A stretch of 64,000 nt of DNA from JAQBQB01 sp963846925 (GTDB lineage: Bacteria > Gemmatimonadota > Gemmatimonadetes > Gemmatimonadales > Gemmatimonadaceae), in assembly GCA_963846925.1 (NCBI GenBank), contig CAWJXW010000013.1, positions 133,584 through 197,583 of the forward strand, read 5' to 3'. The notes under the pieces were generated by a model, which had not been told where the DNA came from, did not search any database, and worked only from the letters and a program-made list of their open reading frames with translations. Positions 25,764-34,982 of the stretch are shown piece by piece. A program made the translations under genes and the position numbers. Position 1 is the stretch's first letter. Every line of letters begins with the position of its first letter.

Positions 25764-26962
25764 GCGCGACGCGTTCCGCGAGCCACGGAGCCATCGAGTA
25801 TTTCCCCGTGTCGATCGAGATGTAGCCGCGATCCGCGGTGAGCACGAAGCGGTCGCGCCGGTGCAGCGCGCTCGTTCGGTCAGCCAGCGACCCTTGGCCG
25901 ATCGCGTAGACCCAACCGGCGTGCACCTCCATCGACTCTGCCGACCCGCGCAGGCGAACGACTTCCGGGAAGAACTTCGCCAGCGCAGTGAGCGTGCGGT
26001 TAGCCACGCCATCCAGCGCACCGGCCGACGATCCGCCCTCTGAGCAAGGAGGCGCCAGCTCGTTCCCCTCGGCCAGCAATCCGGCGTCGTACCACGAGAG
26101 GTACATCCGCCCGTCCGCATACTGTTTCACGTCGCCGAAGGGCCCCGTGCACACCGTCGCGTTGCGCACGGCCGATGCTCCGGCCTGCCCATAGATCGCC
26201 GCTCGAAAGCGGTGCGACCACGGAGCGGGGGGCGTGATCCCCAACGTCGCGTCCACCGCGGGGCGTCCCTCCCAGAGCGCGTTGACGACGGCGTCGAATC
26301 CAGCGAACTCGCCGTCGGCGATGTCGACGATCACGTCGAACCGGCCATCGTCGCGGCGCCGGACCGCGCGCGACCTCGACGCCGGTTCGAACTTCGATGA
26401 GCTTCTCGGCACGAACAGCGGCGGCGATCGAGTCGGCGACGGGCACAGTGGACACGGACCGTTCCGGTACGCGGAAGCCCGCGACGATCTCGTCGGATGC
26501 CGTCACGTCGGCGAGCTCGGACGCCGAGAGCCGATGGACGCGCGCGCTCGTCAGGTCGGTGAGATAACGCCCGCCGTCGGCTCCTTGCGCCGCGTCGCGT
26601 GCCATCCCGGCGATCGCATTCGCGTACGCGTCGAACGTGCGCGCGTCGACCACCGAGTCTCGATGGACGAGATAGACGTCATCGTCACTGGCGAGCGCGT
26701 CGAGCCGACAGCCGGTCAGCCGTTCGACGATGCCCTTGAATGCGAGGGCTCCGGGGATCAGCCGGGCCGCGGTGTTGAACGAAGGGTCGGCGGGATACAG
26801 GAAGCCGAGGTGGATTTTCCCTTCGTTCCATCGGCTCGCGCCCTGCATGACGTCGTGCGCGCGGTCGACTAGCGTCACCGCCTGGCCGCGTCGCGCCAAC
26901 TCGAGCGCGGTGCACGCGCCGAGCATCCCGGCGCCCAGCACGGCGACGCGCTTTCCGCTCAC
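25747..26962 (-). CDS. FAD-dependent oxidoreductase (DAO family), frameshifted
   Basis: The gene starts at GTG 26962, overlapping the TGA of the upstream cupin gene. It has a Rossmann dinucleotide-binding motif (KRVAVLGAGMLGACTALELA) and the DAO phrase DVMQGASRWNEGKIHLGFLY. At about 26,368, in a CGCGCG run, the frame changes. The continuation (RRRDDGRFDVIVDIADGEFA, NATVCTGPFGDVKQYADGRM, GYISIDTGKYSMAPWLAERV) completes a protein of about 405 residues. DAO-type enzymes oxidise amines or sugars with FAD. Here the partners suggest sugar or polysaccharide chemistry. Both halves keep strong codon bias, so a single-base sequence error is more likely than a dead gene. Confidence 0.75.
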
Positions 26963-27366
26963 AGCGCGACGCGTTCCGTACGGCTCAGGACCAGGAATTC
27001 GTCCCAGTCGCGGACGTAGTCCGCATCGTCGTGCGGGGCATCCGTCAGCACGAGGCACACGGCCGACGGTGTGAAGTCGCGCAACCGCAGCCAGTGCATT
27101 CGCGGAATGTAGAGCGCCCTGCCCGGGTCGCCGAGTTCGTAGGCGACCGAGTCCCTTCCGTCGGACGCGTGGACGCAGAACGATCCGGCCACGGGCACGA
27201 TGAGCTGACTCGTATTGCGGTGCGCGTGTCCGCCGCGCTCACTCACGACCGAGTGCAGAAAAAAGACGTTGCGGACGTCGAAGGGGACCACGTCGAGCGA
27301 GGTCAGAATCCCGCGCGCATCGGCGAAGCGCGGGAGTTCGATCCATTTGAGTTGATTCAGACCCAT
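26959..27366 (-). CDS. WxcM/FdtA-like cupin, probable nucleotide-sugar 3,4-ketoisomerase
   Basis: This 135-residue single-domain cupin starts at ATG 27366. The sequence follows the FdtA/QdtA pattern: ELPRFADARGILTSLDVVPF, FFLHSVVSERGGHAHRNTSQ with the paired His of the cupin site, LIVPVAGSFCVHASDG and YIPRMHWLRLRDFTPSAVCL. Characterised members isomerise dTDP-4-keto-6-deoxyglucose to the 3-keto sugar for making amino- or deoxy-sugars. No rmlAB genes are in the window. The stop overlaps the oxidoreductase start (GTGA), so the two act together. Confidence 0.8.
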   Translation of the reverse strand: MGLNQLKWIELPRFADARGILTSLDVVPFDVRNVFFLHSVVSERGGHAHRNTSQLIVPVAGSFCVHASDGRDSVAYELGDPGRALYIPRMHWLRLRDFTPSAVCLVLTDAPHDDADYVRDWDEFLVLSRTERVAL

Positions 27367-27597
27367 GCCAGCCGCGTAGGGGTTTGGGGTTGCCTGCGCG
27401 CGCCGCCGGAAGCGGGGCTCCCCGGCCCGACACGCCCGCCACCAGAAAACCTTACGGGTCCGGTCAAGCTGAGCGGACAAACCATATGGTTCTCTCGGCA
27501 CGACGCCCCCGGCAAGCGCCAGGATGTGGCACGTGTAACGGACGACCACAGAACGTTTTTACTGGACACGTTCTCGGTGGACGCCTAATGTTTGGCC

Positions 27598-28179
27598 ATG
27601 GAACCGAGCCGAGTTCCCAACAGAATCGCGCGCGCGTTGCGGGCGCCCGGCTACCTGATTCTGTCGTTTCTCGTCGTTCAGGCAATCTTCGATGTGGTCA
27701 CCAGTATTTCACCCATGCTGCCCCGCCTCGCGGCGTGGCGCGTTCGCGCGTTGGGCGTTACGGCGAGTTCCCTGACCGCGCCCCTATTGGCCTTTTTGCT
27801 CTTGTTCGCGTTGGCGCTGGCGACGCAGTCCCGCGTCGCGGTGAAGATCCTTTCGATCGTGACCGCGCTTGGGACGCTCGCGCTGATGGCCGGGTCGGGG
27901 ATTTTCGCCTTGGACGCGGTTCAGGTCAGCCGAGGCGTGCAGGCGGCCGAGAAGGCGCGATATGCCGTCTCGGTGGCGTATGCCCTCGCCAAACTCGGCA
28001 TTGGAATTCTCTCGCTGGCCCTACTGACGTGGGCGGGTGCCAAAGCCGCGCGAGCCCTCAAGAAGGAGGCGGCTGCGGCCGCGGCGTCCAAGGCGAATCT
28101 CCTGATCAGAACTCCAGGAGCGCAACCTGGCGCGGCGCGCGTCCCGGAACCAGTCGTAGCGGAGCCGCCGGTGGCGTAG
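27598..28179 (+). CDS. Multi-pass membrane protein of unknown function
   Basis: This 193-residue protein starts at ATG 27598 (TTG 27592 also possible) and has about four helices: YLILSFLVVQAIFDVV, SLTAPLLAFLLLFALALA, ILSIVTALGTLALMAGSG and ALAKLGIGILSLALLTWAG. A basic and then Ala/Pro-rich tail follows. It is divergent from the sugar isomerase gene. No family is recognised. The spacing of helices resembles small DUF-type inner-membrane proteins. Confidence 0.65.
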   Translation: MEPSRVPNRIARALRAPGYLILSFLVVQAIFDVVTSISPMLPRLAAWRVRALGVTASSLTAPLLAFLLLFALALATQSRVAVKILSIVTALGTLALMAGSGIFALDAVQVSRGVQAAEKARYAVSVAYALAKLGIGILSLALLTWAGAKAARALKKEAAAAAASKANLLIRTPGAQPGAARVPEPVVAEPPVA

Positions 28180-28207
28180 ACGGCACGACTCGCGATGTGG
28201 CGGGCGG

Positions 28208-28786
28208 TTATCGCTTGCCGACAGCCCGGCTCGTGTCGATGCCGCGCAGCACTGATCGCATGACCTGTCCCGCCACTGGGCCGGAGTAGTATCGGGTCTC
28301 GAACTGAACCACCGCCCCCACCGCCGGCGCGTACCACCATGTATACGCGGTTGTGGTTTGTCTCTTCGGATCGGTGAAGTTCTCCGGCCGTTGCACGGCC
28401 TGCACGACGTAGGTGTCGAACGTTCCGGCGGGAACGGCGACCTGCGCCTGACCCATCACGTGAAACATCCAGCGCCAGACGTCCGATCCGGCGTGCGTCG
28501 TGAGGGTGGTCTGCTTGCCGTTCTCCAATGGCCAGAGGCTCGCGAGCGCCGCTGAGTCGACTTGGGAGGCCTGCTTGGGATCGTCGGTGATGAACAGCGC
28601 GACGTGAGTCGCCTGGCGCCCGTTGTCGTCGGCGAATCGCACTCGCCATCCGTTGGACGCGAGCACCGTGTTCCTGAAGCCGGCGTAGGTGTAGACCGTC
28701 CCCACCGTCGGCGAGACGTACGGCGCCGGACCGAGCGTCCGCGGCTCGGCGCACGCGACCGAGGCGGCAGCCCAAACCGCGACCAC
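28208..28786 (-). CDS. Exported protein of unknown function
   Basis: This protein of about 192 residues is read from GTG 28786. A TTG at 28861 is also possible but would overlap the PEP-CTERM gene. A hydrophobic start (VVAVWAAASVACAEPRTLGP) suggests export, possibly as a lipoprotein, though the lipobox is imperfect. The body is beta-rich (VGTVYTYAGFRNTVLASNGW, VAVPAGTFDTYVVQAVQRP, TTTAYTWWYAPAVGAVVQF). The VPAGTFDTYVV...WYAPxVGxVV pattern occurs in DUF3108-like/lipocalin-like secreted proteins. It reads in the same direction as the PEP-CTERM gene. Confidence 0.6.
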   Translation of the reverse strand: MVAVWAAASVACAEPRTLGPAPYVSPTVGTVYTYAGFRNTVLASNGWRVRFADDNGRQATHVALFITDDPKQASQVDSAALASLWPLENGKQTTLTTHAGSDVWRWMFHVMGQAQVAVPAGTFDTYVVQAVQRPENFTDPKRQTTTAYTWWYAPAVGAVVQFETRYYSGPVAGQVMRSVLRGIDTSRAVGKR

Positions 28787-28847
28787 AAAAGGCGACGGGT
28801 TGCCACTCGCGAGGAGCGACAACCCGTCCCGATCGAGGTCGACGTTC

Positions 28848-29672
28848 TTACGCGGCCTCAACGTCTCCCTTGCGACGGCGACGCGCGATTCCCGCGACGC
28901 CGATCAGCCCGGTTCCGACGAGAAACAGCGTCGCCGGCTCGGGCGTCGCCGAGACCGGACCGCCCCCGCCGCCGATCGGCACGTCGTTGAGCGACAGCCC
29001 GTCGAATGCGAAGCCGGAGTCGTATGCCGTGTCGAGCCAGTTGACCACGCCGAACTCGAGGAAGTACGTGCCCGCCGCGCCGATCGTGAATTGCGCTTGG
29101 ACCCAGCCGGAGTTTCCGCAACCCGACGAGTAGCACTGACCCGAGGTGCCGTCGAGCGGCGACCAAGTGGTGCCGGCTTGGATGGGGACCGAAGACGGAG
29201 TGAGCGTGGCCGCCGGCAACGGCATCCCATTTCCCGGGACAATATCTCCGGGCGACGGGACCGTGCGCGCCGTGAAGAGAATCGCGACCTGGTTGAATGA
29301 CGCGTCGAGCAGTCTCGCCCACGCGTAGTCGGCGTACCCAGCTCCGTCGGAGGTGATGTAGTTGAAGTTGAAGCTCAGCACGTCGTTTGTTCCGGCGGCG
29401 AACCCTGCCGAAGTGAGCGTGGAACCATCGGTCTCGGACCCGTTGAACGAGCCGCTCAGAAGCACCCCGACGTGGCCGCCGGCCGTGGTGACGAATCCGT
29501 ATTGCGTGCCGCCGCCGGGAGCGAGGGGCACCACCCCGTTAGCCCCCAAAGTTCCGCAGACGCCAACGCAGGTCCAGCCAGCCGGGATCCCACCGTTGAA
29601 CTGCTGGGCTGATGCGATCGTCGCCAGCAACGCGAGCGCTCCGGCGGCCGCAAGGCTCTTCCGTGCAATCAT
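28848..29672 (-). CDS. PEP-CTERM sorting-domain protein
   Basis: This 274-residue secreted protein has an N-terminal signal peptide (SLAAAGALALLATIASAQ) and a beta-sandwich-like body with CSxC-type cysteines (GWTCVGVCGTLG, GQCYSSGCGNSG). The C-terminal sorting signal is unmistakable: TPEPATLFLVGTGLIGVAGI followed by a basic cluster (ARRRRKGD). Such proteins are cut and anchored or released by an exosortase and usually serve exopolysaccharide or floc structures. No exosortase is in this window, so it must be encoded elsewhere if functional. Confidence 0.88.
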   Translation of the reverse strand: MIARKSLAAAGALALLATIASAQQFNGGIPAGWTCVGVCGTLGANGVVPLAPGGGTQYGFVTTAGGHVGVLLSGSFNGSETDGSTLTSAGFAAGTNDVLSFNFNYITSDGAGYADYAWARLLDASFNQVAILFTARTVPSPGDIVPGNGMPLPAATLTPSSVPIQAGTTWSPLDGTSGQCYSSGCGNSGWVQAQFTIGAAGTYFLEFGVVNWLDTAYDSGFAFDGLSLNDVPIGGGGGPVSATPEPATLFLVGTGLIGVAGIARRRRKGDVEAA

Positions 29673-30419
29673 AGACGTATGTCCCCGCGTGGATGTTCCC
29701 AGGCTGATTCAGGCCGACGACGTCGACGTCGCGAGCCGTGTCACGCCAGAGCCGTTCTACCGCGTCTCCGCAACGCAAAGCACCACGTCGCGGGGTCCTG
29801 ACACCCTAGCAAAACCGCTGCCGAGGCCAGCTGGGCTTGTTACAAGAACGTAAGAGTCTATGTCTATTGGACTTGGCCAAAGCGAGCCCAGCCGAATGGC
29901 TCGCGGATGCAAGCAAACGCTGTGGCGGCTTCTACACACGTTCAGTGGAGTCGACGCCACACCCCGGGTGCGCACCGGTTACGTGGCAGAAGCCTTATTC
30001 CGGGAAGCTCATCGCGGAATGGATACGCGGGCTGTATCGGCAGGATCCGGGGCGGGATCGCGTACGTCGCCAATTCGACCGGAGTTTGTGGCTCTGATGT
30101 TTCAAACGGCAGCACGGCTCGAAGGCTGGGAGCAGTCCGAGGGGTCGGCCATGCGAGTTAGGTCCCTAGTACCATGGCCACTGGCGCCCATTCTCGAATT
30201 TGCATCGCGAAACGCGGGGCGGACTGAGGCGAAAGAAAGGCGTCGCCCGTCCATCGTCGCCCCTTCCTTGCCACATGCGTTGGTAAGCGGCGCGTGCCGG
30301 ACTCGTTGGGGCCTGGGGTGGCCACGGCGAAGACCGTCTCGCGTGAGGCCAGACTCAGCCCCCACGATCGCCCGACATCGCGCCTGAACTCGAGCAGCAC
30401 CTGATGGATGGAGGTACCA
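29673..30419. other. Intergenic stretch, no gene recognised
   Basis: There are 747 bases between the divergent PEP-CTERM gene and the WXXGXW gene. Several overlapping open frames exist on both strands, but none has a domain, a good start context or the high-GC3 pattern of neighbouring genes. Base composition is slightly less GC-rich than the flanks. It presumably holds the promoters of both flanking genes. I see no tRNA, dyad or repeat that stands out. Confidence 0.5.
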
Positions 30420-30740
30420 ATGACAAGAATCTCAACCCTGCGCCTGATCGCCGGCCTCGTCGCCGGCAGCGCGCTCGGCGCATGCTATTCGAACCCGCAG
30501 CCCGTGGTCGGGGTCGCGTACGGCACGTATGAACCGCCGCTGACCCCGGTCGAAGTGATTCCGAGCTCGCCGGGCTTCAACTATGTGTGGATCGGCGGAC
30601 ACTGGGGCTGGCGTTCCGACAGATACATCTGGGTGCCAGGATCCTGGACCGTTCCGGCGCGCGGGTACTCCGTGTGGGTCCCCGGCCGCTGGGATCACGA
30701 CGGCCACGGCTGGTACTACCGGGATGGCCGCTGGCGGTAA
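30420..30740 (+). CDS. WXXGXW-repeat lipoprotein
   Basis: This 106-residue protein starts at ATG 30420 with GGAGG eight bases upstream. It has a lipoprotein signal (LIAGLVAGSALGAC) and then three W-x-x-G-x-W units: VWIGGHWGW, IWVPGSWTV and VWVPGRWDH. The short family is common in soil bacteria and its function is not known. The shared PPLTPVEVIPSSPGFNYVW lead-in recurs in the paralogue at 39719-40105 (PPPTPIEVIPDSPGEGYVW). Confidence 0.82.
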   Translation: MTRISTLRLIAGLVAGSALGACYSNPQPVVGVAYGTYEPPLTPVEVIPSSPGFNYVWIGGHWGWRSDRYIWVPGSWTVPARGYSVWVPGRWDHDGHGWYYRDGRWR

Positions 30741-30799
30741 CCTGAGGTAAGGTCGGCGGTCTGGTTCGTACGCGACCGCCGGCCAACCGCCCGGGCTCT

Positions 30800-30855
30800 C
30801 TCTCCTTGCCCGCCTAGGAGAGCGGCGTTACTCTCTCCTTGTCCTGCTAGGAGAG
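30800..30855 (+). promoter_or_regulatory. Tandem dyads, likely PadR operator
   Basis: Two inverted repeats with the same arms, CTCTCCT and AGGAGAG separated by nine bases, lie at 30800-30822 and 30833-30855. Their centres are 33 bases apart, about three helical turns. The second dyad ends nine bases before the GTG start of the PadR gene, and its right arm could serve as the ribosome-binding site. A repressor dimer at each site would block both transcription and ribosome loading, so autoregulation of the PadR-permease pair is likely. Confidence 0.7.
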
Positions 30856-30864
30856 AAGAATCTC

Positions 30865-31203
30865 GTGGCGTCCGTCGACCTGCTCCCCGGCACGCTCGAT
30901 CTGCTGATTCTCAAGGCGGTGTCGCTCGGTCCGCAACACGGATACGGCGTCCTCCTCCGCATCGAGCAGATCTCGCGCGGCCACCTGCCCGTCCAGCAGG
31001 GCACCCTCTACCCCGCCCTCTACCGCCTCGAGAGCCGCGGGCTGCTCGACACCGAGTGGGGCACGTCGGAGAACAACCGCCGGGCGAAGTTCTACTCGCT
31101 AACGGCCGCCGGACGCAAACAGCTGCGCGAAGAGCGCTCGAGTTGGGAGCAGATCGTCGCCGCGATGACGGCCGCGCTGCGGGCGACGCCGGAGTCTCTG
31201 TGA
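30865..31203 (+). CDS. PadR family transcriptional regulator
   Basis: This 112-residue protein starts at GTG 30865. It shows the PadR helix-turn-helix and wing: LLPGTLDLLILKAVSLGPQH, GYGVLLRIEQ, QQGTLYPALYRLESRGLLDT and NNRRAKFYSLTAAGRKQLRE. Its TGA overlaps the GTG start of the permease gene (GTGA). It sits just downstream of two near-identical dyads that are the natural candidates for its binding sites. It probably represses itself and the permease. Confidence 0.92.
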   Translation: MASVDLLPGTLDLLILKAVSLGPQHGYGVLLRIEQISRGHLPVQQGTLYPALYRLESRGLLDTEWGTSENNRRAKFYSLTAAGRKQLREERSSWEQIVAAMTAALRATPESL

Positions 31204-33845
31204 TCGCCGCTCTCACCAAAGTGATCAATCGAGCCCGTACGGTGCTCCGCCAACTCGCCGGCCGGCGCGCGGTCGAGCGCGACATGGACGACGAGTTCCG
31301 CAGCCACATCGCGCATCGGGCGGACGACCTCGAGCAGCGCGGACTTTCGCGAAAAGCCGCCGAACGCGCGGCGCGCGTCGAGTTCGGCGGAGTCGAGGCG
31401 CAGAAAGACGCGGCCCGCGACGCCCGCGGACTCCGCGCCTGGGACGAGCTCCGCGCCAACGTCGCGTTCGCGGCGCGCGGGGTCGCGCATCACCCGATCC
31501 AATCGTTCATCGTCGTGACGACCCTCACGCTCGGCCTCGGCATCAGCGCGGTGGTCTTCTCGGTGTTGAACGCGCTCGCGTTCCGGGCACGAGTGGACCG
31601 CGACGCGGCGTCGTTCACGCGCATCTTCGTGTCGTACCGCTCCGACACGAGCGGACCATCGTTTCCTGGTTCGGTGCCGCTCGGCGACTACCTCTCCTAC
31701 GCACGCCAGATGCGGTCGCTGTCGACCGTCGCCGGATGGCAACACGTGCAGCTCGCGCTGTCGGCGGGAGCGAAGCCGACACCCGGCGCGCTCGTTACGT
31801 GCGGGTTCTTCGACGTGTACGGTCCAGTGCGACCGATCGCGGGGCGAGTGCTCCAGCGCGACGACTGCGATTCGCGCGCGCCGGTCGCCGTCATCGGCAA
31901 CGACCTATGGCATTCCGCCTTCGGCGCGGATCCCGGCGCCGTCGGCCGAGTGCTGCGGATCAACGGGCAGACGATCCGCATCGTCGGCGTCGCGCCGACG
32001 TTCAGCAGTGCGTCGTCCGACGACCAGATCTGGCTTCCATATACGCTGCGCGGACGGCTCCAGCTCGGGCCCGACGACCCGGCGTCGCCGAACGCGATGT
32101 GGCTCTTCCTCGACGGACGCCTGGCGCCAGGGTCGACGCGCGGCGACGTACTCGCCGAGGCGCGGCTGATCGCCGAACAGCAAGACATTGCGACCCCGGG
32201 CCGCCACACCGCGGTGTTCGTCACCAACGGGTCGCTCGTCGCCCGGCCGGGAAACGGCCTCGTGGTCTCCGGTATCGTCGCGGTGGTGTTCGTGGGGCTG
32301 GCGTGTCTCGCCCTCGTCGCGTGTGCGAGCGTGGTGTCGATCCTGCTCGCGATCGCGGACGGACGGCGCACCGAAATGGCGCTCCGCATGGCACTCGGCG
32401 CCGGCGCGCCGCGTCTCGCGGCGATGCTCGGCACGGAATCGCTGATGCTCGCCGGCGTGGCCGGCGCGGCCGCGTGCGCGCTCACGTTCCGGCTGCCTGG
32501 CCTGCTCATGACGTGGATCGTCCAGCGGCCGATCAACTTCTCGCTCGCCCCCGACTGGCACGTGTTCGCGTTTCTGCTCGTCACGACGGTGTTGGCGGCG
32601 CTCATCGCAGCGAACGCGCCGATCCGCGCCGTCCTGTCGCTCGATCTCAATTCGACATTGCGTCGAATGCCCGATGGAACCGGCGGCCGCGCGAGACGGG
32701 GAAACGCGCTCATGAGCGCCGAGATCGGCGGAGCGACCGCACTGCTCGTCGCGACGATCGCGCTCACTCGGTTGCCGGCACGGATCGCGAATTCGCCGCC
32801 GCGATTCGACGCGCGCCATGTGTTGGCGACGAGGCTGCGTGCGCCGCAGCCGGCAACGGGCGGCTGGCAGAGCCTACACGACGACCTCGGGAGATCGCTG
32901 GCGACGGTGAACGGCGTGCGAGGCATCGCCTTCGCCACGGCAGGTCCGGTGAGCGACGAAGCGACGGGGCTCATCGAGGTGTCGACCCCGGAGAAAGGAC
33001 GCCGAGCGATGCCGTCGATCGAGGTATCGCCGACCTACTTCGACGTGTTCGGCATTCGCGTGGAGCGCGGCCGCGCCTTCACGCCGGCCGACGCCGACTG
33101 CGCGGCGGCGGTCTGTCCGGTGATTCTCTCGCGCGAAGCGGCGCGAGCGTGGTGGGGAAACGCCGACCCCCTGGGGAGGCGTCTCGCTATAGACGCGACG
33201 CACACGCTCGACGTGGTCGGCGTCGCCGGCGATGCGACGAGCGAGATCGCCGAGCCGGTGCAGGCGCTGATGGTATACACGCCGTGGAGGCCGAACGCGC
33301 GACTCTATCAACCGTTCCTGCGCGTCGAGGACAGCCGGAGCGGCGTGGTGCGCCGCGTGGCGTCGCTGGTGAGCGAACGATTCGCCGGCGCCGTCGCCGC
33401 GCCGATGACGGTGGAGGAGCAGCTCACGCAGCTCACCGACGCGTTTCAGCGCGTAGGTGAGGTCGTCGGCATCATGGCGGCGATCACGGCGGTCCTGGCG
33501 ATTGTCGGCGTGTATGGCGTCGTCGCGCTCGCGGCGCGGCGGCGGCTCAAGGAGATGGGGATCCGGCTCGCGCTCGGGGCGCGCCCGATGGACATCTATC
33601 GGGCGATGGTGGCGCCGAATGCGCGGCCAGCCGTGATCGGGCTGATCGTCGGCGCGCTTTTCGCGACCCTGATGGCCGTCGAGTCGGACCGGCTACTCGC
33701 GCAGGAGTTTCCCGTGCGAATCACGGACCCGATCGCGTTCGTCGTGGCTGGGCTGGCGCTGGCCGCTGCCGTGGGGATCGCGATGGTGATGCCGGCGAGG
33801 CGGGCTACGTCAGTCGATCCCGCACTTGTCGTTCGTCAAGAGTGA
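31200..33845 (+). CDS. ADOP-type ABC permease coupled to PadR
   Basis: This 881-residue protein starts at GTG 31200. It is the long form. A cytoplasmic head (AVERDMDDEFRSHIAHRADD, LSRKAAERAARVEFGG) leads to a helix (TTLTLGLGISAVVFSVLNAL), a MacB-like domain, a first FtsX block (VACASVVSILLAIADGRRTE) and a second block (VGVYGVVALAARRRLKEMGI). The C-terminus is PARRATSVDPALVVRQE. In the first FtsX block the usual CANVANLL is replaced by CASVVSILL, so this copy is more diverged than its paralogues. It is translationally coupled to PadR. Confidence 0.9.
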   Translation: MIAALTKVINRARTVLRQLAGRRAVERDMDDEFRSHIAHRADDLEQRGLSRKAAERAARVEFGGVEAQKDAARDARGLRAWDELRANVAFAARGVAHHPIQSFIVVTTLTLGLGISAVVFSVLNALAFRARVDRDAASFTRIFVSYRSDTSGPSFPGSVPLGDYLSYARQMRSLSTVAGWQHVQLALSAGAKPTPGALVTCGFFDVYGPVRPIAGRVLQRDDCDSRAPVAVIGNDLWHSAFGADPGAVGRVLRINGQTIRIVGVAPTFSSASSDDQIWLPYTLRGRLQLGPDDPASPNAMWLFLDGRLAPGSTRGDVLAEARLIAEQQDIATPGRHTAVFVTNGSLVARPGNGLVVSGIVAVVFVGLACLALVACASVVSILLAIADGRRTEMALRMALGAGAPRLAAMLGTESLMLAGVAGAAACALTFRLPGLLMTWIVQRPINFSLAPDWHVFAFLLVTTVLAALIAANAPIRAVLSLDLNSTLRRMPDGTGGRARRGNALMSAEIGGATALLVATIALTRLPARIANSPPRFDARHVLATRLRAPQPATGGWQSLHDDLGRSLATVNGVRGIAFATAGPVSDEATGLIEVSTPEKGRRAMPSIEVSPTYFDVFGIRVERGRAFTPADADCAAAVCPVILSREAARAWWGNADPLGRRLAIDATHTLDVVGVAGDATSEIAEPVQALMVYTPWRPNARLYQPFLRVEDSRSGVVRRVASLVSERFAGAVAAPMTVEEQLTQLTDAFQRVGEVVGIMAAITAVLAIVGVYGVVALAARRRLKEMGIRLALGARPMDIYRAMVAPNARPAVIGLIVGALFATLMAVESDRLLAQEFPVRITDPIAFVVAGLALAAAVGIAMVMPARRATSVDPALVVRQE

Positions 33846-33893
33846 AGGGCGTGTCATGCGGCGCTGTCGCGCTGATCGTCCCCGGCCAAAGGC

Positions 33894-34982
33894 CTATGGC
33901 TGACGACGCGTGGCAAATTGCGCCAATAGCCTCGAAGCCACGGGTATGAGCAGCGGCTTCACCGGTCGGAGCAGCGTTCTCGCGATCTGGCTGGCGCGAC
34001 CCTCACCGGGGCGGTCTCGCGTTGCTGCGTCGGCCACCGCGGGGTCGAATGCAACGTCGACAGCTGGCATGCCCGCCGGCGCGGAATCGAGATCTACCCA
34101 CGCTTGTCGGAATTTGTCGAAGAAGAACTCGCGCGTTTCGCTCCGAATGGGCGCGAGCTCCGGGGGCCCCATTTCCCCTCCCGGTTTGACACCGCGGCCA
34201 ATCGTGGGATTGACGTTTATTTCCCACGTTTGAATGCGCCCGTCCTTCACGGCATAGTCGATCTGGCCATAGTCGATGTTGGCGAACGCGAAGATCTCGG
34301 CCAGCTGCTCCATGTGTGGATTGTCCATCACATACCGCTGATCCTCCATCACCAACTCACGCGTGAAGTCGGAGGTCTCCAGCTTGAGCATCCATTGCCG
34401 CCCGGCGTTCAGGCTTCGGCCGTGAATCCGCCCGCCAAGGTTGTACGCCGCGTACTTTCGGAAAACGCCCTGGGCGTCGGCCGTCGAGTGAAACTCGACC
34501 ACCATCAGGTCGTTCGGCGATCGTCCGTGCAATAGCGCCGCACCCAGCGCGTCGCGAACCTCCGCCGGCGTGTCGAGCAACCGCGACAGACTGCCATTGT
34601 GGTGGCGCTCGCTCCGCACGTACACCGGATAGCGCAGACTTTCCAGGTCGTCGCCGGGTCTCGCCACGCGGAAATCGTTGCGACCCGCGGCGTGCAGTTG
34701 CTCGAGCAAATCGAAACGGCCCAGCGTGCGTTTGGGCCAGTTGAGAATGCGAGATCCACCGACGGCGTCGAGTTGGTCGCAAAGGCTCGCGATGAGCTCA
34801 CGCATCGCGGGCGCGGCCTGGTCGATCCCCGCGATCACGTACGTACCACGTTCGAATCGGCGCATCGCCGGGAGCTGCTCGAAATCGATCACTCGAAATC
34901 GGTCGACGAGCGCCGGTTCCTCGAATGAGAAGAACTCGTCCATCGTGAATCGGCTGGCCCTCGGCAGCACATAGTAGATCAC
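33894..34982 (-). CDS. ATP-grasp-fold protein of unknown substrate
   Basis: This 362-residue protein starts at GTG 34982, overlapping the symporter stop (GTGA). It has a central ATP-grasp-like pattern: LRYPVYVRSERHHNGSLSRL (a glycine-rich flexible loop), NDLMVVEFHSTADAQGVFRK (lysine after the hinge strand) and the metal-binding strand RIQTWEINVNPTIGRG with E-x-N. The C-terminus is basic and amphipathic (ASQIARTLLRPVKPLLIPVA). It may ligate a carboxylate, possibly from a compound imported by the coupled symporter, but this is inference from gene order only. Confidence 0.68.
   Translation of the reverse strand: MIYYVLPRASRFTMDEFFSFEEPALVDRFRVIDFEQLPAMRRFERGTYVIAGIDQAAPAMRELIASLCDQLDAVGGSRILNWPKRTLGRFDLLEQLHAAGRNDFRVARPGDDLESLRYPVYVRSERHHNGSLSRLLDTPAEVRDALGAALLHGRSPNDLMVVEFHSTADAQGVFRKYAAYNLGGRIHGRSLNAGRQWMLKLETSDFTRELVMEDQRYVMDNPHMEQLAEIFAFANIDYGQIDYAVKDGRIQTWEINVNPTIGRGVKPGGEMGPPELAPIRSETREFFFDKFRQAWVDLDSAPAGMPAVDVAFDPAVADAATRDRPGEGRASQIARTLLRPVKPLLIPVASRLLAQFATRRQP

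Noticed and set aside
29860..30387. 175-residue open frame in the gap after the PEP-CTERM gene
   Set aside because: No motif, poor start context, weak GC3 pattern, and competing frames of similar length exist on both strands.
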